This document shows, in pieces, positions 21,642-33,078 of a stretch of 64,000 nucleotides of DNA. A program made the position numbers and the translations under genes. The stretch is from DASQGA01 sp963762085 (GTDB lineage: Bacteria > Actinomycetota > Thermoleophilia > Gaiellales > Gaiellaceae): contig CAVXJD010000005.1 in the NCBI GenBank assembly GCA_963762085.1, positions 226,241-290,240 of the forward strand. The letters run 5' to 3'. The notes under the pieces were generated by a model. That model was not told where the DNA came from, did no database searches, and was given only the letters and a program-made list of their open reading frames with translations. The first letter of the stretch is position 1; every line of letters starts with the position of its first letter.

Positions 21642-21821
21642 ATGTGCCAACTCGCGGTCGGGAGCGCACTGCTGTTGCCGATAGCCATGGTCGTGCCGGC
21701 GCTCGTCGCGCTCGCACTCGTAGCGGCCGTCTGGGTCGCACTCCACGCGTACGTAATCATCTGGTGGCGTGAGGCACGCTCGCGTACGCGAGCGTTGCGC
21801 GTGCCGACCTCTGCCTCCTAA
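21642..21821 (+). CDS. Putative 59-residue single-pass membrane protein
   Basis: An ATG at 21642 opens a 59-codon frame ending TAA 21819-21821. The product is strongly hydrophobic (LLLPIAMVVPALVALALVAA) followed by VWVALHAYVIIWWREARSRT, giving one or two membrane helices and a basic C-terminus as expected by the positive-inside rule. No ribosome-binding site stands out. I have no homology evidence, and this could be a chance frame in GC-rich DNA. Confidence 0.4.
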   Translation: MCQLAVGSALLLPIAMVVPALVALALVAAVWVALHAYVIIWWREARSRTRALRVPTSAS

Positions 21822-21876
21822 CCGTTTGGGAGATGACTTGCGCGCTTCGAGGTCTTCGCCTGCAGCCAGGTCGTCT

Positions 21877-21905
21877 TTGAATTCTCGGCCTATCGGGCCT
21901 AGGCT
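21877..21905 (+). promoter_or_regulatory. Promoter of the MDR oxidoreductase, leaderless
   Basis: TTGAAT (21877-21882), a 17-bp spacer and TAGGCT (21900-21905) precede the GTG at 21913 by 7 nt. The spacing puts the transcript start at the start codon and helps to choose this GTG over upstream ATGs in the same frame. Confidence 0.65.
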
Positions 21906-21912
21906 CCGCACT

Positions 21913-22854
21913 GTGAGATCTGCGGTGATCAGTGAGCTGGGTCGACCCCCGGAGCTCGCCGACCGACCTGACCCCTCGGGCGAGGCGATCTACGAGGTCT
22001 CGGCCGTCTCGCTCAACCCGATCGACGTCAACGTCGGGGCGGGCCGCTACTTCGCCGGCCATCCCGAGCTCCCATACATCCCCGGCTGCGAGGGCGTCGG
22101 TCGCGCCCCCGACGGCACCCGGGTCTATCTCTTCAGCGGCGGCCTCGGCCTGTCTTGCGACGGACTGCTGGCGGAGCGCGCAGCCGCACCGGCCGACCTC
22201 GGTATTCCGCTCCCGGACGCGGTCCCTGACGAGATCGCTGTTTCCTGTGGCATTGCCGGAATGGCGGGCTGGATGCCTGTCGCGTGGCGCGCACCCGTGC
22301 GGAAGGACGACTGTGTGCTCGTGCTCGGCGCGACCGGCACGGTCGGGCTCGTCGCTACGCAGGCAGCGAAGCTCCTCGGCGCCGAACGCGTCGTCGCGGT
22401 GGGTCGAGATCCCGAGCGTCTGAAGCGGGCGGCGGAGCTCGGCGCCGACACGACCGTGAACCTCGAGGAAGACGACCTCGTGGCCGCATTCAAGGAGGCG
22501 GCTGGAGGCAACGGCCCCACCCACATCGTCGACATGCTCTGGGGCCCGGCGGCCGCCGCGGCGATCCAGGCCGCCGCCCCCGGCTGGCGCCTCGTGCAGG
22601 TCGGCCAGTCCGCGGACCCCGAGGCGACACTGGCCTCGGCGGCCATCCGAGGCAAGATGGGCGAGCTTTACGGCTACACCGACTTCGCAGTCGCGAGGGA
22701 CGAGTTCCGCGAGCAGTACCTGCGCCTCGTCGGCCACGCAGCCGCGGGAGAGATCGTCTTCGACATCGAGACCTACCCGCTCGAGCGGATCACGGAGGCC
22801 TGGGAGCGGCAGGCCAACGGCGCCCACGCGAAGATCGTCGTGACGCTGGCGTAA
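21913..22854 (+). CDS. Quinone-oxidoreductase-like MDR family protein
   Basis: A 313-residue medium-chain dehydrogenase/reductase. The GroES-like N-terminus has AVSLNPIDVNVGAGRYF and IPGCEGVG. The Rossmann domain has VLVLGATGTVGLVATQAAKLL followed by VGRDPERLKRAAELGADTTV. The Cys and His ligands of zinc alcohol dehydrogenases are absent, which fits zeta-crystallin/quinone-reductase members using NADPH. The start follows from a promoter ending 7 nt before GTG 21913. The frame extends upstream to 21769, but that part is not protein-like. The substrate is unknown. Confidence 0.88.
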   Translation: MRSAVISELGRPPELADRPDPSGEAIYEVSAVSLNPIDVNVGAGRYFAGHPELPYIPGCEGVGRAPDGTRVYLFSGGLGLSCDGLLAERAAAPADLGIPLPDAVPDEIAVSCGIAGMAGWMPVAWRAPVRKDDCVLVLGATGTVGLVATQAAKLLGAERVVAVGRDPERLKRAAELGADTTVNLEEDDLVAAFKEAAGGNGPTHIVDMLWGPAAAAAIQAAAPGWRLVQVGQSADPEATLASAAIRGKMGELYGYTDFAVARDEFREQYLRLVGHAAAGEIVFDIETYPLERITEAWERQANGAHAKIVVTLA

Positions 22855-22884
22855 GCCGCCCGTAGGCGGCGCCGCCGTGATCGC

Positions 22885-23700
22885 TCAGTCGCGTCCTTTG
22901 CTGAGCCAGACGAGGTCATCGTTGCTGACGCCCAGTTCTGCCGCGGCGTTGGCAGGGTTGCCGCGGATGACCGAGAGCCAGCCACGCGGATCGACCATCA
23001 GGCCCCATTCGCCTTCCGCGAGGTCGGCATACGTCGAGACACGTTGGACGACTGCGCTACCGGACTGGGTGTCGACCGAGATGCGCTCAGCCTGGTCGAG
23101 ACCGGCCGCTGCGAGGTGCGAGCTGCGTACATTCAGCTGCACGTTGCCGAAGCGGTTGAGGTCGAGGACCTCGCACGCGATCTTGCCTGGCTCGACCGAA
23201 GGCTCCGGAACGGTCAGATCGACAAGCGTCTCGCGCTCGACTGGTTCCCCAAGCTCGCTCAATGACGCGCCAGCCGCCAGATGGGCCGCAGCTGGAGCGA
23301 GCACGTCGCGCGCATGAAACGAGGGTGAGACCGGTTCGAGCAGGACCTCCGACGAGGTGATCGAGACGACGTCCGCCACCCCCTCGGCCGTGCGCCAGGC
23401 CGGAGCGAGCAGTCCGTTGTCGGGGCCCACGAGGATGCGGCCGTCCCCCGTCCTGACTGCGATATCCAGGTCCCGGCCGACGCTCGGATCGACGACTGCA
23501 AGGACGACGGCTTCGTGTCGGAGGTAGGGCAAGGAATCCGCCAGCAGAAGCGCCCCCGCACGAACGTCGAGAGGTGGCACACCGTGTGACAGGTCGATTA
23601 CCTGGCTCTCAGGCGCGATCTTGTTGATGACGGCGTGGCAAATCCCAACCCACTCGTTGCGATAGCCGAAGTCCGAGAGGAAGGCGATCGGGTGAGTCAT
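22885..23700 (-). CDS. SAM hydroxide adenosyltransferase (DUF62) family
   Basis: About 271 residues from ATG 23700, where the family start MTHPIAFLSDFGYRNEWVG is clear; a GTG 6 nt upstream is the alternative. Family motifs include VIDLSHGVPP, VVDPSVGRD, GPDNGLLAPA, FHARDVLAPAAA and DLNRFGNVQLN. Members hydrolyse S-adenosylmethionine to adenosine and methionine, while halogenase relatives use chloride or fluoride. Halogenases carry extra loop residues that I cannot confirm here, so SAM hydrolase is the default. The C-terminal beta-barrel domain is complete. It is monocistronic. Confidence 0.88.
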   Translation of the reverse strand: MTHPIAFLSDFGYRNEWVGICHAVINKIAPESQVIDLSHGVPPLDVRAGALLLADSLPYLRHEAVVLAVVDPSVGRDLDIAVRTGDGRILVGPDNGLLAPAWRTAEGVADVVSITSSEVLLEPVSPSFHARDVLAPAAAHLAAGASLSELGEPVERETLVDLTVPEPSVEPGKIACEVLDLNRFGNVQLNVRSSHLAAAGLDQAERISVDTQSGSAVVQRVSTYADLAEGEWGLMVDPRGWLSVIRGNPANAAAELGVSNDDLVWLSKGRD

Positions 23701-23786
23701 GCGCACCGCGCCACCGGTGAAGCTTCGCGTGTGCCTGGCGCGGATGCAAGCCGCGTCGCCCTCGGCTGCGGGCGCCTCCCTAGTAG

Positions 23787-24161
23787 TTAGTTACTCGCGC
23801 GGAGTGCGGCTAGAAGCTCCTGGTGGCGGCGCTCCTCGTCGGGCATGCCCTCCTCGATCGGCTCCCGACTTCGTGCGAGCATCATCTGGACAGGCTTCAC
23901 GATGAAGAAGAAGACGGCAGCTGCGATCGCAACGAACTGGACCAGATCGGTGAGAAACGCTCCGTAGTGAAAGACGGATCGGTGGATTGTGAAGGTCAGG
24001 TCACGGAAGTCGGGCTTGCCGATGATCGCGGCGATGATGGGCATCACGAGGTTCTCGACCAGCGAGGTGACGACCGCAGCAAACGCGAGGCCCATGACGA
24101 ACGCAACCGCGAGCTCGACGATGTTGCCTCGGAAGAGGAAGTCCTTGAACTCCTTGATCAT
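23787..24161 (-). CDS. mscL: Large-conductance mechanosensitive channel
   Basis: A 124-residue protein with the full MscL layout. The amphipathic N-terminal helix is MIKEFKDFLFRGNIVELAVA. TM1 is FVMGLAFAAVVTSLVENLVM. The periplasmic loop includes the DLTFTIH strand, TM2 is FVAIAAAVFFFIVKPVQMM, and a charged C-terminal bundle helix follows (PDEERRHQELLAALRA). A GGAG ribosome-binding site precedes ATG 24161. It forms a homo-pentameric tension-gated pore that releases solutes on hypo-osmotic shock. Length and order match the family well. Confidence 0.97.
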   Translation of the reverse strand: MIKEFKDFLFRGNIVELAVAFVMGLAFAAVVTSLVENLVMPIIAAIIGKPDFRDLTFTIHRSVFHYGAFLTDLVQFVAIAAAVFFFIVKPVQMMLARSREPIEEGMPDEERRHQELLAALRASN

Positions 24162-24187
24162 GGTGGCTCCTTAGCTAGCTCGTTTCT

Positions 24188-24490
24188 TTATGAACTTTGG
24201 CTCGCGCGGCGTCCGTCGAGACGAATCGTCCAGGGGTCGATCGTGTCGACACGGAGATGCGACTCGCTCCATGGGTCGCGCGCAAGCGTGGCGCGGATGG
24301 CCTCGTCCGACTCGGCCTCCACGACGTGTGCCACGCGGTACTCATCTGCGAGTGGCCCGCCCAGGACGATGAAGCCAGCCTCGACGAGCCCGTCCATGAA
24401 GGACGCGTGCGCGGTCCAGCCGGACTGCTCCTCCAGCGGGCGCGAGGTGTCCCACTCAGGGCCGGAACGGAGGAGCATGACGAGGAACAT
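24188..24490 (-). CDS. YciI-like protein
   Basis: About 100 residues with the YciI/DGPF fold pattern: MFLVMLLRSGPEWD, then HASFMDGLVEAGFIVLGGPL, then VVEAESDEAIRATLARDPWS and a C-terminal VDTIDPWTIRL. The Asp and His residues in EEQSGWTAHASFMDGL are in the region of the family active site. The start could be ATG 24490 or GTG 24496; I prefer the ATG because the first strand starts directly after it. YciI proteins are small ferredoxin-like-fold enzymes or ligand binders of mostly unknown role. The gene lies 26 bp upstream of mscL on the same strand and may be co-transcribed with it. Confidence 0.85.
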   Translation of the reverse strand: MFLVMLLRSGPEWDTSRPLEEQSGWTAHASFMDGLVEAGFIVLGGPLADEYRVAHVVEAESDEAIRATLARDPWSESHLRVDTIDPWTIRLDGRRASQSS

Positions 24491-24532
24491 CGCCACGCCT
24501 GCGTTCTACCACGCCGCTGAGCTGAGTGAGGC

Positions 24533-26176
24533 TCAGGGCTTGCCAGGTTGGCCGACTCGTGCCAAGCGTGCCTCTGCCACCTCGTATCCGGCTGCTCGGG
24601 CGGCGGAATGCCCGGTGACCGCTTCGACGAACGCCGCGCGTTGCACGGCGTACAGCTGCGAATCGACGGATGCCACCACGTTTGCCGTGCGCGGGACGTC
24701 GTGCAGCAACGCAACTTCGCCGAAGTAGTCCCCCTCGCGTGCGACCGCGTGCAGGCCCCCGGCGTCGATCTCCAGCTCGCCCCCGGCAACGATGTAAAAC
24801 CGATCTCCGACATCGCCCGCCCGGATGACGAGCTCGCCCGCCGAAACCGAAACCGGGACGAGGGCCGCCGCGAGGCGCTCTTTCACAGCGATCGACAGCG
24901 GCGCGAACATCGGCACTCGATTGATCAGCTCGAGCTCGGGGGCCGGGGCGACCGCTCTATCGATCTCCACGAGCCGGCGGTACGTCCCGAGCGTCAGAAG
25001 CGGCAGGATGATCCCGACTACCACGAACGCCGCCCGCGGCCCAACGGCGTCGACAGCGACGGGCGCGGCAATCGAACCGATTGAGGCAGCACCCATCGCG
25101 AGACCCCAGAAGATGCCGAGGACACGGGCTAGGACGTCGTCCGGGATTGTCCGCTGGAACAGGGTGAAAAGAGCCACATCTTCGACGCTGTTGGAGGCAC
25201 CGACGATCGCGAGCATGACGATCGCCACTGCGAGGTAGGGAGCCTGCGCCATGAGCACGATCGGAAGCCCCCAGAACACCAGAGCGAAGCCGAAGATCAC
25301 GGCCAGTCGTCGTCCACCAAGCGTGATCGCACCGATCCCTCCGATCAATCCGCCCACACCGATGGCGGCGGTCAGGTAGCCGACCTCGGCTGCTCCTCCG
25401 TGGAGGACGCGGAACGCAGCGACCACGATCAGTACATTCAGGCAGCCGCGAACGAAGGTCTGCGTGACAGCGAGCCCGACCAGCAGCCGGGGCCTGGGTG
25501 CGTGCGCAATCGCGTGGAACCCGGCCCCGATCATTCCCCGCACTGTCTCTGGCTCCGCGTCGGCAGCGAGAGCGTCGCGACCCTCGACTCTGACTCGTGC
25601 CAGCAGCGCCGCTGCTCCCAGAAGCATGACCGCACCGCCGATGAAGACGACACCGACACTCGTGAGAGCGACGAACGCGCCCGCGAGCAACGGGCCGACA
25701 AGGGTTCCGAGACTCTCGACCGTCGACGAAGCGCCGTTCGAGGCGATGAGCTCCTCCGGCGTGCGCGCGAGCGAAGGCAGCAGCGCCTGGAGCGCCGGCC
25801 TGATCAGGGTTGTAGAGATCCCGATCAAGGCGGCGAACCCGAATACGAGGACTCGTTCGCCGGCGAAAGCCGCGGCGGCCGACGCGGCGAGTCCTCCTGC
25901 CCCGACAACCATCATCGCCAGGAGAAAGCGCTCCCGCCGGAACCGGTCGCCCAACGACGCGGCGAACGGGGCGAGCACGGCTGCCGGCAACAGGCGCACG
26001 AGGCCGGCGACCCCGACTGCCGACGTCCCGCCCTGCTCGTAGGCGAACACACCGAGTGCGACAAAGTGCGCCCACTCGGCCGTGATCGCAGCGCCCCAGG
26101 CGAGCTGCACCCGCCGGACGTTTTCGTTCCGAACCGCGGTGCCGAGAGCCGAGACTATGGGGCCTAGGCGCGTCAC
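24533..26176 (-). CDS. MFS transporter fused to a C-terminal cNMP-binding domain
   Basis: About 547 residues from GTG 26176; the frame continues upstream to 26212, but the first convincing residues are VTRLGPIVSALG. Residues about 20-400 form 12 hydrophobic helices of the MFS-3 type, with AASLGDRFRRERFLL between TM2 and TM3. From about residue 425 a Crp-type beta-roll follows (VPMFAPLSIAVKERLAAALV, RAGDVGDRFYIVAGGELEI, GDYFGEVALLHDVPRTANVV). The phosphate-binding cassette GEVALLxxxxRTA is well conserved, so true cyclic-nucleotide binding is plausible. Exporter activity gated by a nucleotide is an inference. Confidence 0.9.
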   Translation of the reverse strand: MTRLGPIVSALGTAVRNENVRRVQLAWGAAITAEWAHFVALGVFAYEQGGTSAVGVAGLVRLLPAAVLAPFAASLGDRFRRERFLLAMMVVGAGGLAASAAAAFAGERVLVFGFAALIGISTTLIRPALQALLPSLARTPEELIASNGASSTVESLGTLVGPLLAGAFVALTSVGVVFIGGAVMLLGAAALLARVRVEGRDALAADAEPETVRGMIGAGFHAIAHAPRPRLLVGLAVTQTFVRGCLNVLIVVAAFRVLHGGAAEVGYLTAAIGVGGLIGGIGAITLGGRRLAVIFGFALVFWGLPIVLMAQAPYLAVAIVMLAIVGASNSVEDVALFTLFQRTIPDDVLARVLGIFWGLAMGAASIGSIAAPVAVDAVGPRAAFVVVGIILPLLTLGTYRRLVEIDRAVAPAPELELINRVPMFAPLSIAVKERLAAALVPVSVSAGELVIRAGDVGDRFYIVAGGELEIDAGGLHAVAREGDYFGEVALLHDVPRTANVVASVDSQLYAVQRAAFVEAVTGHSAARAAGYEVAEARLARVGQPGKP

Positions 26177-26240
26177 TAGGACGATTGAATTCCATTGCCG
26201 AGCGTGGAACAAGAGCGCCGAGCAGTGAGTCGGGCCTCAG

Positions 26241-27173
26241 CTAGTGCAGATAGCGCTTCGCGATCTTCGTCACGTATGTGTACTTCGGATTGGCGAGCTG
26301 CGTACAGCGTGCCTCGGCGACTTGGCCGAGGAGAAGCACCGCTTCGTGCTCTTCAAAGCCGTAGTCGTCGGCCATCCAGTACACGAGCTCCTCGACCGCA
26401 AGCCGAAATGCGTCCTCGAGAGGCTTCGCGCACGCGATTGTCCCGAGGTGCTCGGCCGTCTCGAAGCGGGGCCACCGCATTCGCCCGGGACGGTCGGCCA
26501 GGTCGAGTCGCACAGTTGTTTGTGTCCGGATCTCGATCGCGCCGATCCCGCAAAGCTCGCCGTCCCCCTGGACGGCGTGGCAGTCGCCGAGGAAGAAGAG
26601 CGCACCTGGCACCGCGACTGGAAGGTAAAGCCGCGTGCCCGGGGCGACCTCTTGAACGTCGATGTTTCCGCCATGGGGGCCGTTGTCGATCGTGCTCACG
26701 GCTTCGACGAGCGGCGCGGTTGCGATGACGCCCACCATCGGCTGGACCGGGATTCGCGTGCGCTCGTCCCAGACGACCTCATCCCCGTCGACGTCGACGA
26801 CCCGACTTTGGACGCCGAAGTCACGGCGGCGGATCCAGTCCGTGAACGGTCCGAACCCTGGGACGAGCGCCGTGAAGCCGGGGGGCACGAGCTCGATCTC
26901 TTCGATCTCGCAGACGAGCACGTGGTCGATCGTCGCCCCTTCGACCGCGATCGGTCCCGTCGCCCCGTTGACGAAGGGAATGTTGACCATCTCGGCCGCG
27001 AACGGCTCGTCGACCGAATGAAGGACGTCGCCGATGTTGAGCTCCGTCTCGATGCGGAGCCGCGCGCCCGGCGCGACGGTCGCGACGGGCGCATGCTCCT
27101 TCGAGATCGTGAACTTGACGTCGCCCTTCGGGACGGCGAGCGCGTCGCTCCCGCCGGCCGTCCCCGACGTCAC
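26241..27173 (-). CDS. Acetamidase/formamidase family protein, paralogue 1
   Basis: A 310-residue member of the FmdA/AmdA family, with motifs NGPHGGNIDVQEV, PGALFFLGDCHAVQGDGELC and an N-terminal VAPGARLRIET-type beta-roll. The DCHAxQGDGE motif is the most diagnostic and includes probable metal ligands. The enzyme hydrolyses short amides to ammonia and acid. Its ATG overlaps the stop of the upstream permease by 4 bp (27170-27173), and the permease follows a second paralogue, so the three form one operon for uptake and cleavage of an amide or amide-bearing compound. Confidence 0.92.
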   Translation of the reverse strand: MTSGTAGGSDALAVPKGDVKFTISKEHAPVATVAPGARLRIETELNIGDVLHSVDEPFAAEMVNIPFVNGATGPIAVEGATIDHVLVCEIEEIELVPPGFTALVPGFGPFTDWIRRRDFGVQSRVVDVDGDEVVWDERTRIPVQPMVGVIATAPLVEAVSTIDNGPHGGNIDVQEVAPGTRLYLPVAVPGALFFLGDCHAVQGDGELCGIGAIEIRTQTTVRLDLADRPGRMRWPRFETAEHLGTIACAKPLEDAFRLAVEELVYWMADDYGFEEHEAVLLLGQVAEARCTQLANPKYTYVTKIAKRYLH

Positions 27174-28657
27174 CGCGGCTCCGTTTCGACCGCCGCCGGC
27201 GGCGGCGCCTCTCCAATCTCCCGGAACGCGTAGTCGATGTCGATGTGCTCGTGCCGCATCTCACGCCAGACGAGGTAGAGCGCGCCCGCAACGACCCAGG
27301 CAACGATCACCCACGGCGCCCACTTCAGTGGATACCCGGGGTTGGGATAGAAGGAGGTGTAGACGACCGGAATCAGGATCACGATGCCGATCAGCGGGAT
27401 GACGTAGTTCCGGAGGGGCGAGTCGCTCGGCCGCTCGCGGTGGAAGTACCGAATCGCCGCGACCAGGATGAGGATGAAGGCGACTGCGGCTGCAAGCCCG
27501 ATCAGGAAGCCGAGGAAGCCGAACGCGGTCACCTCGTCCCAGTAGAGCCCGGCGAAAAGCGTGATCGCGACAGACACCGCCGTCTGGACGAAGATCGCCA
27601 CGTAGGGCGTTCGGAAACGGGGGTGCGTCCTTCCGAACCCGCGTGGCAGCGCGCCCGCGCGACCCATGCCGTACTGGATGCGGACGACCGCGTTATGGCT
27701 CGCGATCGTGTTCCCGAGGATGGAGACGACTGTGACGATCTGGAGGGCGTCGCGCCAGCCTTCGCTCAGGTGTATCCGAGTCAGCTCCCACCAGGGCGTC
27801 CCCTCGGCTGCGAATGCGTCGTTGAGGGCTCCGATCCCGGAGGCGCCGAACCCGATCACCATGGCGAACGTGGCCGTCAGGAGGAGTGCCCACATGAGGA
27901 TGAGGGCCGTGTAGATCGCCTTCGGAACGTCCCCGTGAGGGTCGCGAACCTCCTCCCCGAGCGTGAACGACTGCTCGAACCCGAGGAAGATCAGAACGGC
28001 GAACGCGACCGCGAGCGAGAGGCCGGTGAAGTCGCCCGGCGCATGTGTCGGTGAGAGCGGCGACAGCGTGAAGTCGCCGTTGTCGATCACCTGGACGATG
28101 ATCGCAATCGCCACGATGAGGAGCGCGATGTCGGCGATTGCCGCGAGCCCGAGGTCGATCCGCATCGAGAGCTTGATGCCGACGATCGAGAGGACGAACG
28201 TGATCGCGGCCGCAAGCAAAGACCACCAGTACCACTCGAGGTGGAAGCCGAAGACGAAGTCGAATCCCGTCTCGGCGAAGAGCCCAAAACCGAAGAGCAA
28301 AAGGGGCTCGAAGAGCATGTAGTACATGTACGAGAGCCACGCCGAGAGGAAGCCGACCTTCTCTCCGAGCCCGTGGCTGATGTACGTGTAGATCGACGCC
28401 GCGCTAGGGAGGATGCGCGAGAAGCGACCGATCGTGAGCGCGACCATGAGCATCGCGATGCCGCCGAGCAGCACCATGAACGGTGCCGAGAATCCCGCCT
28501 GACTCACGATCAGCGGCGCGACGGCGAGCGCTCCGAGCAGCGGGCCCATCGCTTCGATTGACATCGCGAGCGCTTCCCAAAAGCCGATCGAGCGGCGCGC
28601 GAGATGGACTGATTGGCCCCCCTCGCCCGGGACGGGCGTTTCTCCACTGACGCTCAT
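27170..28657 (-). CDS. APC-superfamily amino-acid permease
   Basis: A 495-residue transporter with about 12 hydrophobic helices and the APC pattern. It has RRSIGFWEALAMSIEAMGPL at the first helix, then PSAASIYTYISHGLGEKVGF, FLGFEQSFTLGEEVRDP in TM6 and SHNAVVRIQYGMGRAGALPR near TM8. It probably imports an amino acid, amide or polyamine by proton symport. It is flanked on the same strand by two acetamidase/formamidase paralogues, with a 12-bp gap upstream and a 4-bp overlap downstream, so the substrate is likely an amide or amide precursor. The exact substrate is not readable. Confidence 0.9.
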   Translation of the reverse strand: MSVSGETPVPGEGGQSVHLARRSIGFWEALAMSIEAMGPLLGALAVAPLIVSQAGFSAPFMVLLGGIAMLMVALTIGRFSRILPSAASIYTYISHGLGEKVGFLSAWLSYMYYMLFEPLLLFGFGLFAETGFDFVFGFHLEWYWWSLLAAAITFVLSIVGIKLSMRIDLGLAAIADIALLIVAIAIIVQVIDNGDFTLSPLSPTHAPGDFTGLSLAVAFAVLIFLGFEQSFTLGEEVRDPHGDVPKAIYTALILMWALLLTATFAMVIGFGASGIGALNDAFAAEGTPWWELTRIHLSEGWRDALQIVTVVSILGNTIASHNAVVRIQYGMGRAGALPRGFGRTHPRFRTPYVAIFVQTAVSVAITLFAGLYWDEVTAFGFLGFLIGLAAAVAFILILVAAIRYFHRERPSDSPLRNYVIPLIGIVILIPVVYTSFYPNPGYPLKWAPWVIVAWVVAGALYLVWREMRHEHIDIDYAFREIGEAPPPAAVETEPR

Positions 28658-28669
28658 CTCATTCCTCCC

Positions 28670-29560
28670 TCATCGAGCAGTCAACCCCTCGTAGAACGAC
28701 CTATCCATCGCAACGCGAACCGTCATCAACGGATCGACGACCTGGCAGATCTCCACGTCGGCCTTGACCGTGATCAGCAGGTAGGCCTCGTCCTCAGTCA
28801 GGCCCTTCTCCTCGACTAGAAGGTCGATGATGTCCCGCACCGCGATCTTTACGGCCTCCTCGAGCGTCTCCGCCGAGGCAATGGTCATGAATCGCGATGC
28901 AGTCATGATCCGGGGCCGGCGGATCGGCTGCCCCTTGACGACGTCGAGTCGAACCGTGACCTCGGCGTCGGTTTCCGGCGCGACGCCGCAGAGCTCTCCG
29001 TCTCCCTGGATTTGATGGCAGTCGCCCATGACGAGGAGCGCACCCGGATGGAAGACGGGGAAATAGACAGTCGAGCCCGCACAGACGTACTTCGTGTCCA
29101 TGTTCCCGCCGTGGTCGCCGGGCCAGATGCTCGGGATGGCGTCTTTTTTAGGCGCGACCCCCATCGCGCCAAGGTTCGGGCGCAGCTCGATCTCGATCCC
29201 GCGGAGCCATTCGATCACCCCGTTGCTCGGCTCGAAGAAGTGAAGCGGCACGTCGCTTCGCCACTCGAGAATCCCAAAGTCTGGGATCACGCCCTGCATC
29301 CCCGGACCGACCGTCGTGATGCCTTCGATCTCGACCGCAAGCGTGTCGCCGGGCTCTGCGCCATCGACATAGATCGGGCCTGTCAGCGGGTCGGCGCCCT
29401 CGAGGCTCAGGCCTTCGAGCGTCTCGCCGGGAGCAAACGTCTGGTCACCGAAGGCGTTCTTCGTCTCGACGAGGAGCGTCTCGCCCGGAGAAACATGGAC
29501 GGCCGGCTCGTGTTCAGCCGAGTACGAGAACACGCGAGCACTGCGAGGGACGCGACGCAC
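28670..29560 (-). CDS. Acetamidase/formamidase family protein, paralogue 2
   Basis: A 296-residue paralogue of the gene at 26241-27173 and the first gene of the operon. It has the diagnostic DCHQIQGDGELCGVAPET and DHGGNMDTKYV motifs, and starts at GTG 29560 with a beta-roll region (EHEPAVHVSPGETLLVET). The two copies are divergent outside the motifs, so the duplication is not recent and they may differ in substrate. C-terminal helices (EEAVKIAVRDIIDLLVEEKG) are complete. Amide hydrolysis is known for the family; the substrate here is an inference from the linked permease. Confidence 0.92.
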   Translation of the reverse strand: MRRVPRSARVFSYSAEHEPAVHVSPGETLLVETKNAFGDQTFAPGETLEGLSLEGADPLTGPIYVDGAEPGDTLAVEIEGITTVGPGMQGVIPDFGILEWRSDVPLHFFEPSNGVIEWLRGIEIELRPNLGAMGVAPKKDAIPSIWPGDHGGNMDTKYVCAGSTVYFPVFHPGALLVMGDCHQIQGDGELCGVAPETDAEVTVRLDVVKGQPIRRPRIMTASRFMTIASAETLEEAVKIAVRDIIDLLVEEKGLTEDEAYLLITVKADVEICQVVDPLMTVRVAMDRSFYEGLTAR

Positions 29561-29612
29561 GACGGACGAGTTAAGACCGGCCGGGCTCGTGCGTCAAGCG
29601 TGAGGCGCCCGG

Positions 29613-32423
<2,811 letters not shown>

Positions 32424-32448
32424 TAACCCCGATGCTATCGTCGCGAGG
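32424..32448. promoter_or_regulatory. 25-bp bidirectional promoter between acnA and bolA
   Basis: Only 25 bp separate the two divergent GTG starts. TATCGT (32436-32441) lies 7 nt before the bolA GTG, and on the other strand TAGCAT (32437-32432) lies 8 nt before the acnA GTG. The two -10 boxes overlap almost completely, so both mRNAs would be leaderless and the two transcription complexes should exclude each other. The -35 boxes would lie inside the opposite coding sequences and are weak. Confidence 0.55.
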
Positions 32449-32679
32449 GTGACCGCCCGCCTCGAGGACCTTCTGCGCGAGGCGTTTCCCGAGGCCGGCG
32501 AGATCGCGGTTGTCGATCGCACGGGTGGTGGCGACCACTTCCAGGTGACCGTTGCAAGCGAGCGTTTCGCCAACCTTTCGCTCATCGAGCAGCACCGGCT
32601 CGTCTATGACGCGCTCGCGGCCCCGCTCGCGGATGGCACGATTCACGAGCTACGCATCAAAACCCGAGGAGACCAATGA
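32449..32679 (+). CDS. BolA-family protein
   Basis: A 76-residue protein from GTG 32449 with the BolA fold: LEDLLREAFPEAGEIAVVDR, then GDHFQVTVASERFANLSLIE, QHRLVYDAL and the C-terminal HELRIKTRG strand. The conserved His before the FxV strand (GGDHFQV) is the ligand that co-binds a [2Fe-2S] cluster with monothiol glutaredoxin in characterised systems. The stop overlaps the glutaredoxin ATG by 4 bp, so the two proteins are made together. Cluster trafficking or iron sensing is the likely role. Confidence 0.93.
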   Translation: MTARLEDLLREAFPEAGEIAVVDRTGGGDHFQVTVASERFANLSLIEQHRLVYDALAAPLADGTIHELRIKTRGDQ

Positions 32680-33068
32680 CCGAGTTGCGAGAGAAGATCA
32701 AGCAGACGATCGAAGCCGAGCCTGTGGTCGTGTTCATCAAGGGAACGCCCCAGCAGCCGCTCTGCGGGAACTCGATGAGGGCCCTCGATGCACTCCGCGC
32801 TCAGGGAGCGCCGATCGCCGCAGTTGACGTCTTGCCCGACCCGCAGATCCGCCAGGAGCTCTCAGCGCTCTCGAGCTGGCCCACGATTCCCCAGGTGTTC
32901 GTGCGGGGCGAGCTGATCGGCGGGGCCGACATCGTCCAGGAGCTGGCGGAGACCGGCGAGCTGAAGCAGAAGCTCGACTCGGCCCTCGGTGAGGGATGGC
33001 AGGGCGGCGGGGAGGAACGGGTCGTCTCCGTGAGCGAGGGGTCGAGCCCGCTCCGGCTCGTGCCGTAG
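32676..33068 (+). CDS. Monothiol glutaredoxin, Grx4 type
   Basis: A 130-residue glutaredoxin with EAEPVVVFIKGTPQQPLCGN as the strand and active-site loop. The motif reads CGNS in place of the usual CGFS, so the single-Cys arrangement is kept but the Phe is replaced. Glutathione-binding TIPQVFVRGELIGGADIV and the ELKQKL helix are typical. The last 25 residues (GGGEERVV and onward) extend beyond the family core. It forms a BolA/Grx pair with the upstream gene, overlapping by 4 bp. In characterised systems this pair carries a [2Fe-2S] cluster. Confidence 0.93.
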   Translation: MTELREKIKQTIEAEPVVVFIKGTPQQPLCGNSMRALDALRAQGAPIAAVDVLPDPQIRQELSALSSWPTIPQVFVRGELIGGADIVQELAETGELKQKLDSALGEGWQGGGEERVVSVSEGSSPLRLVP

Positions 33069-33078
33069 CCCTAGCTAG

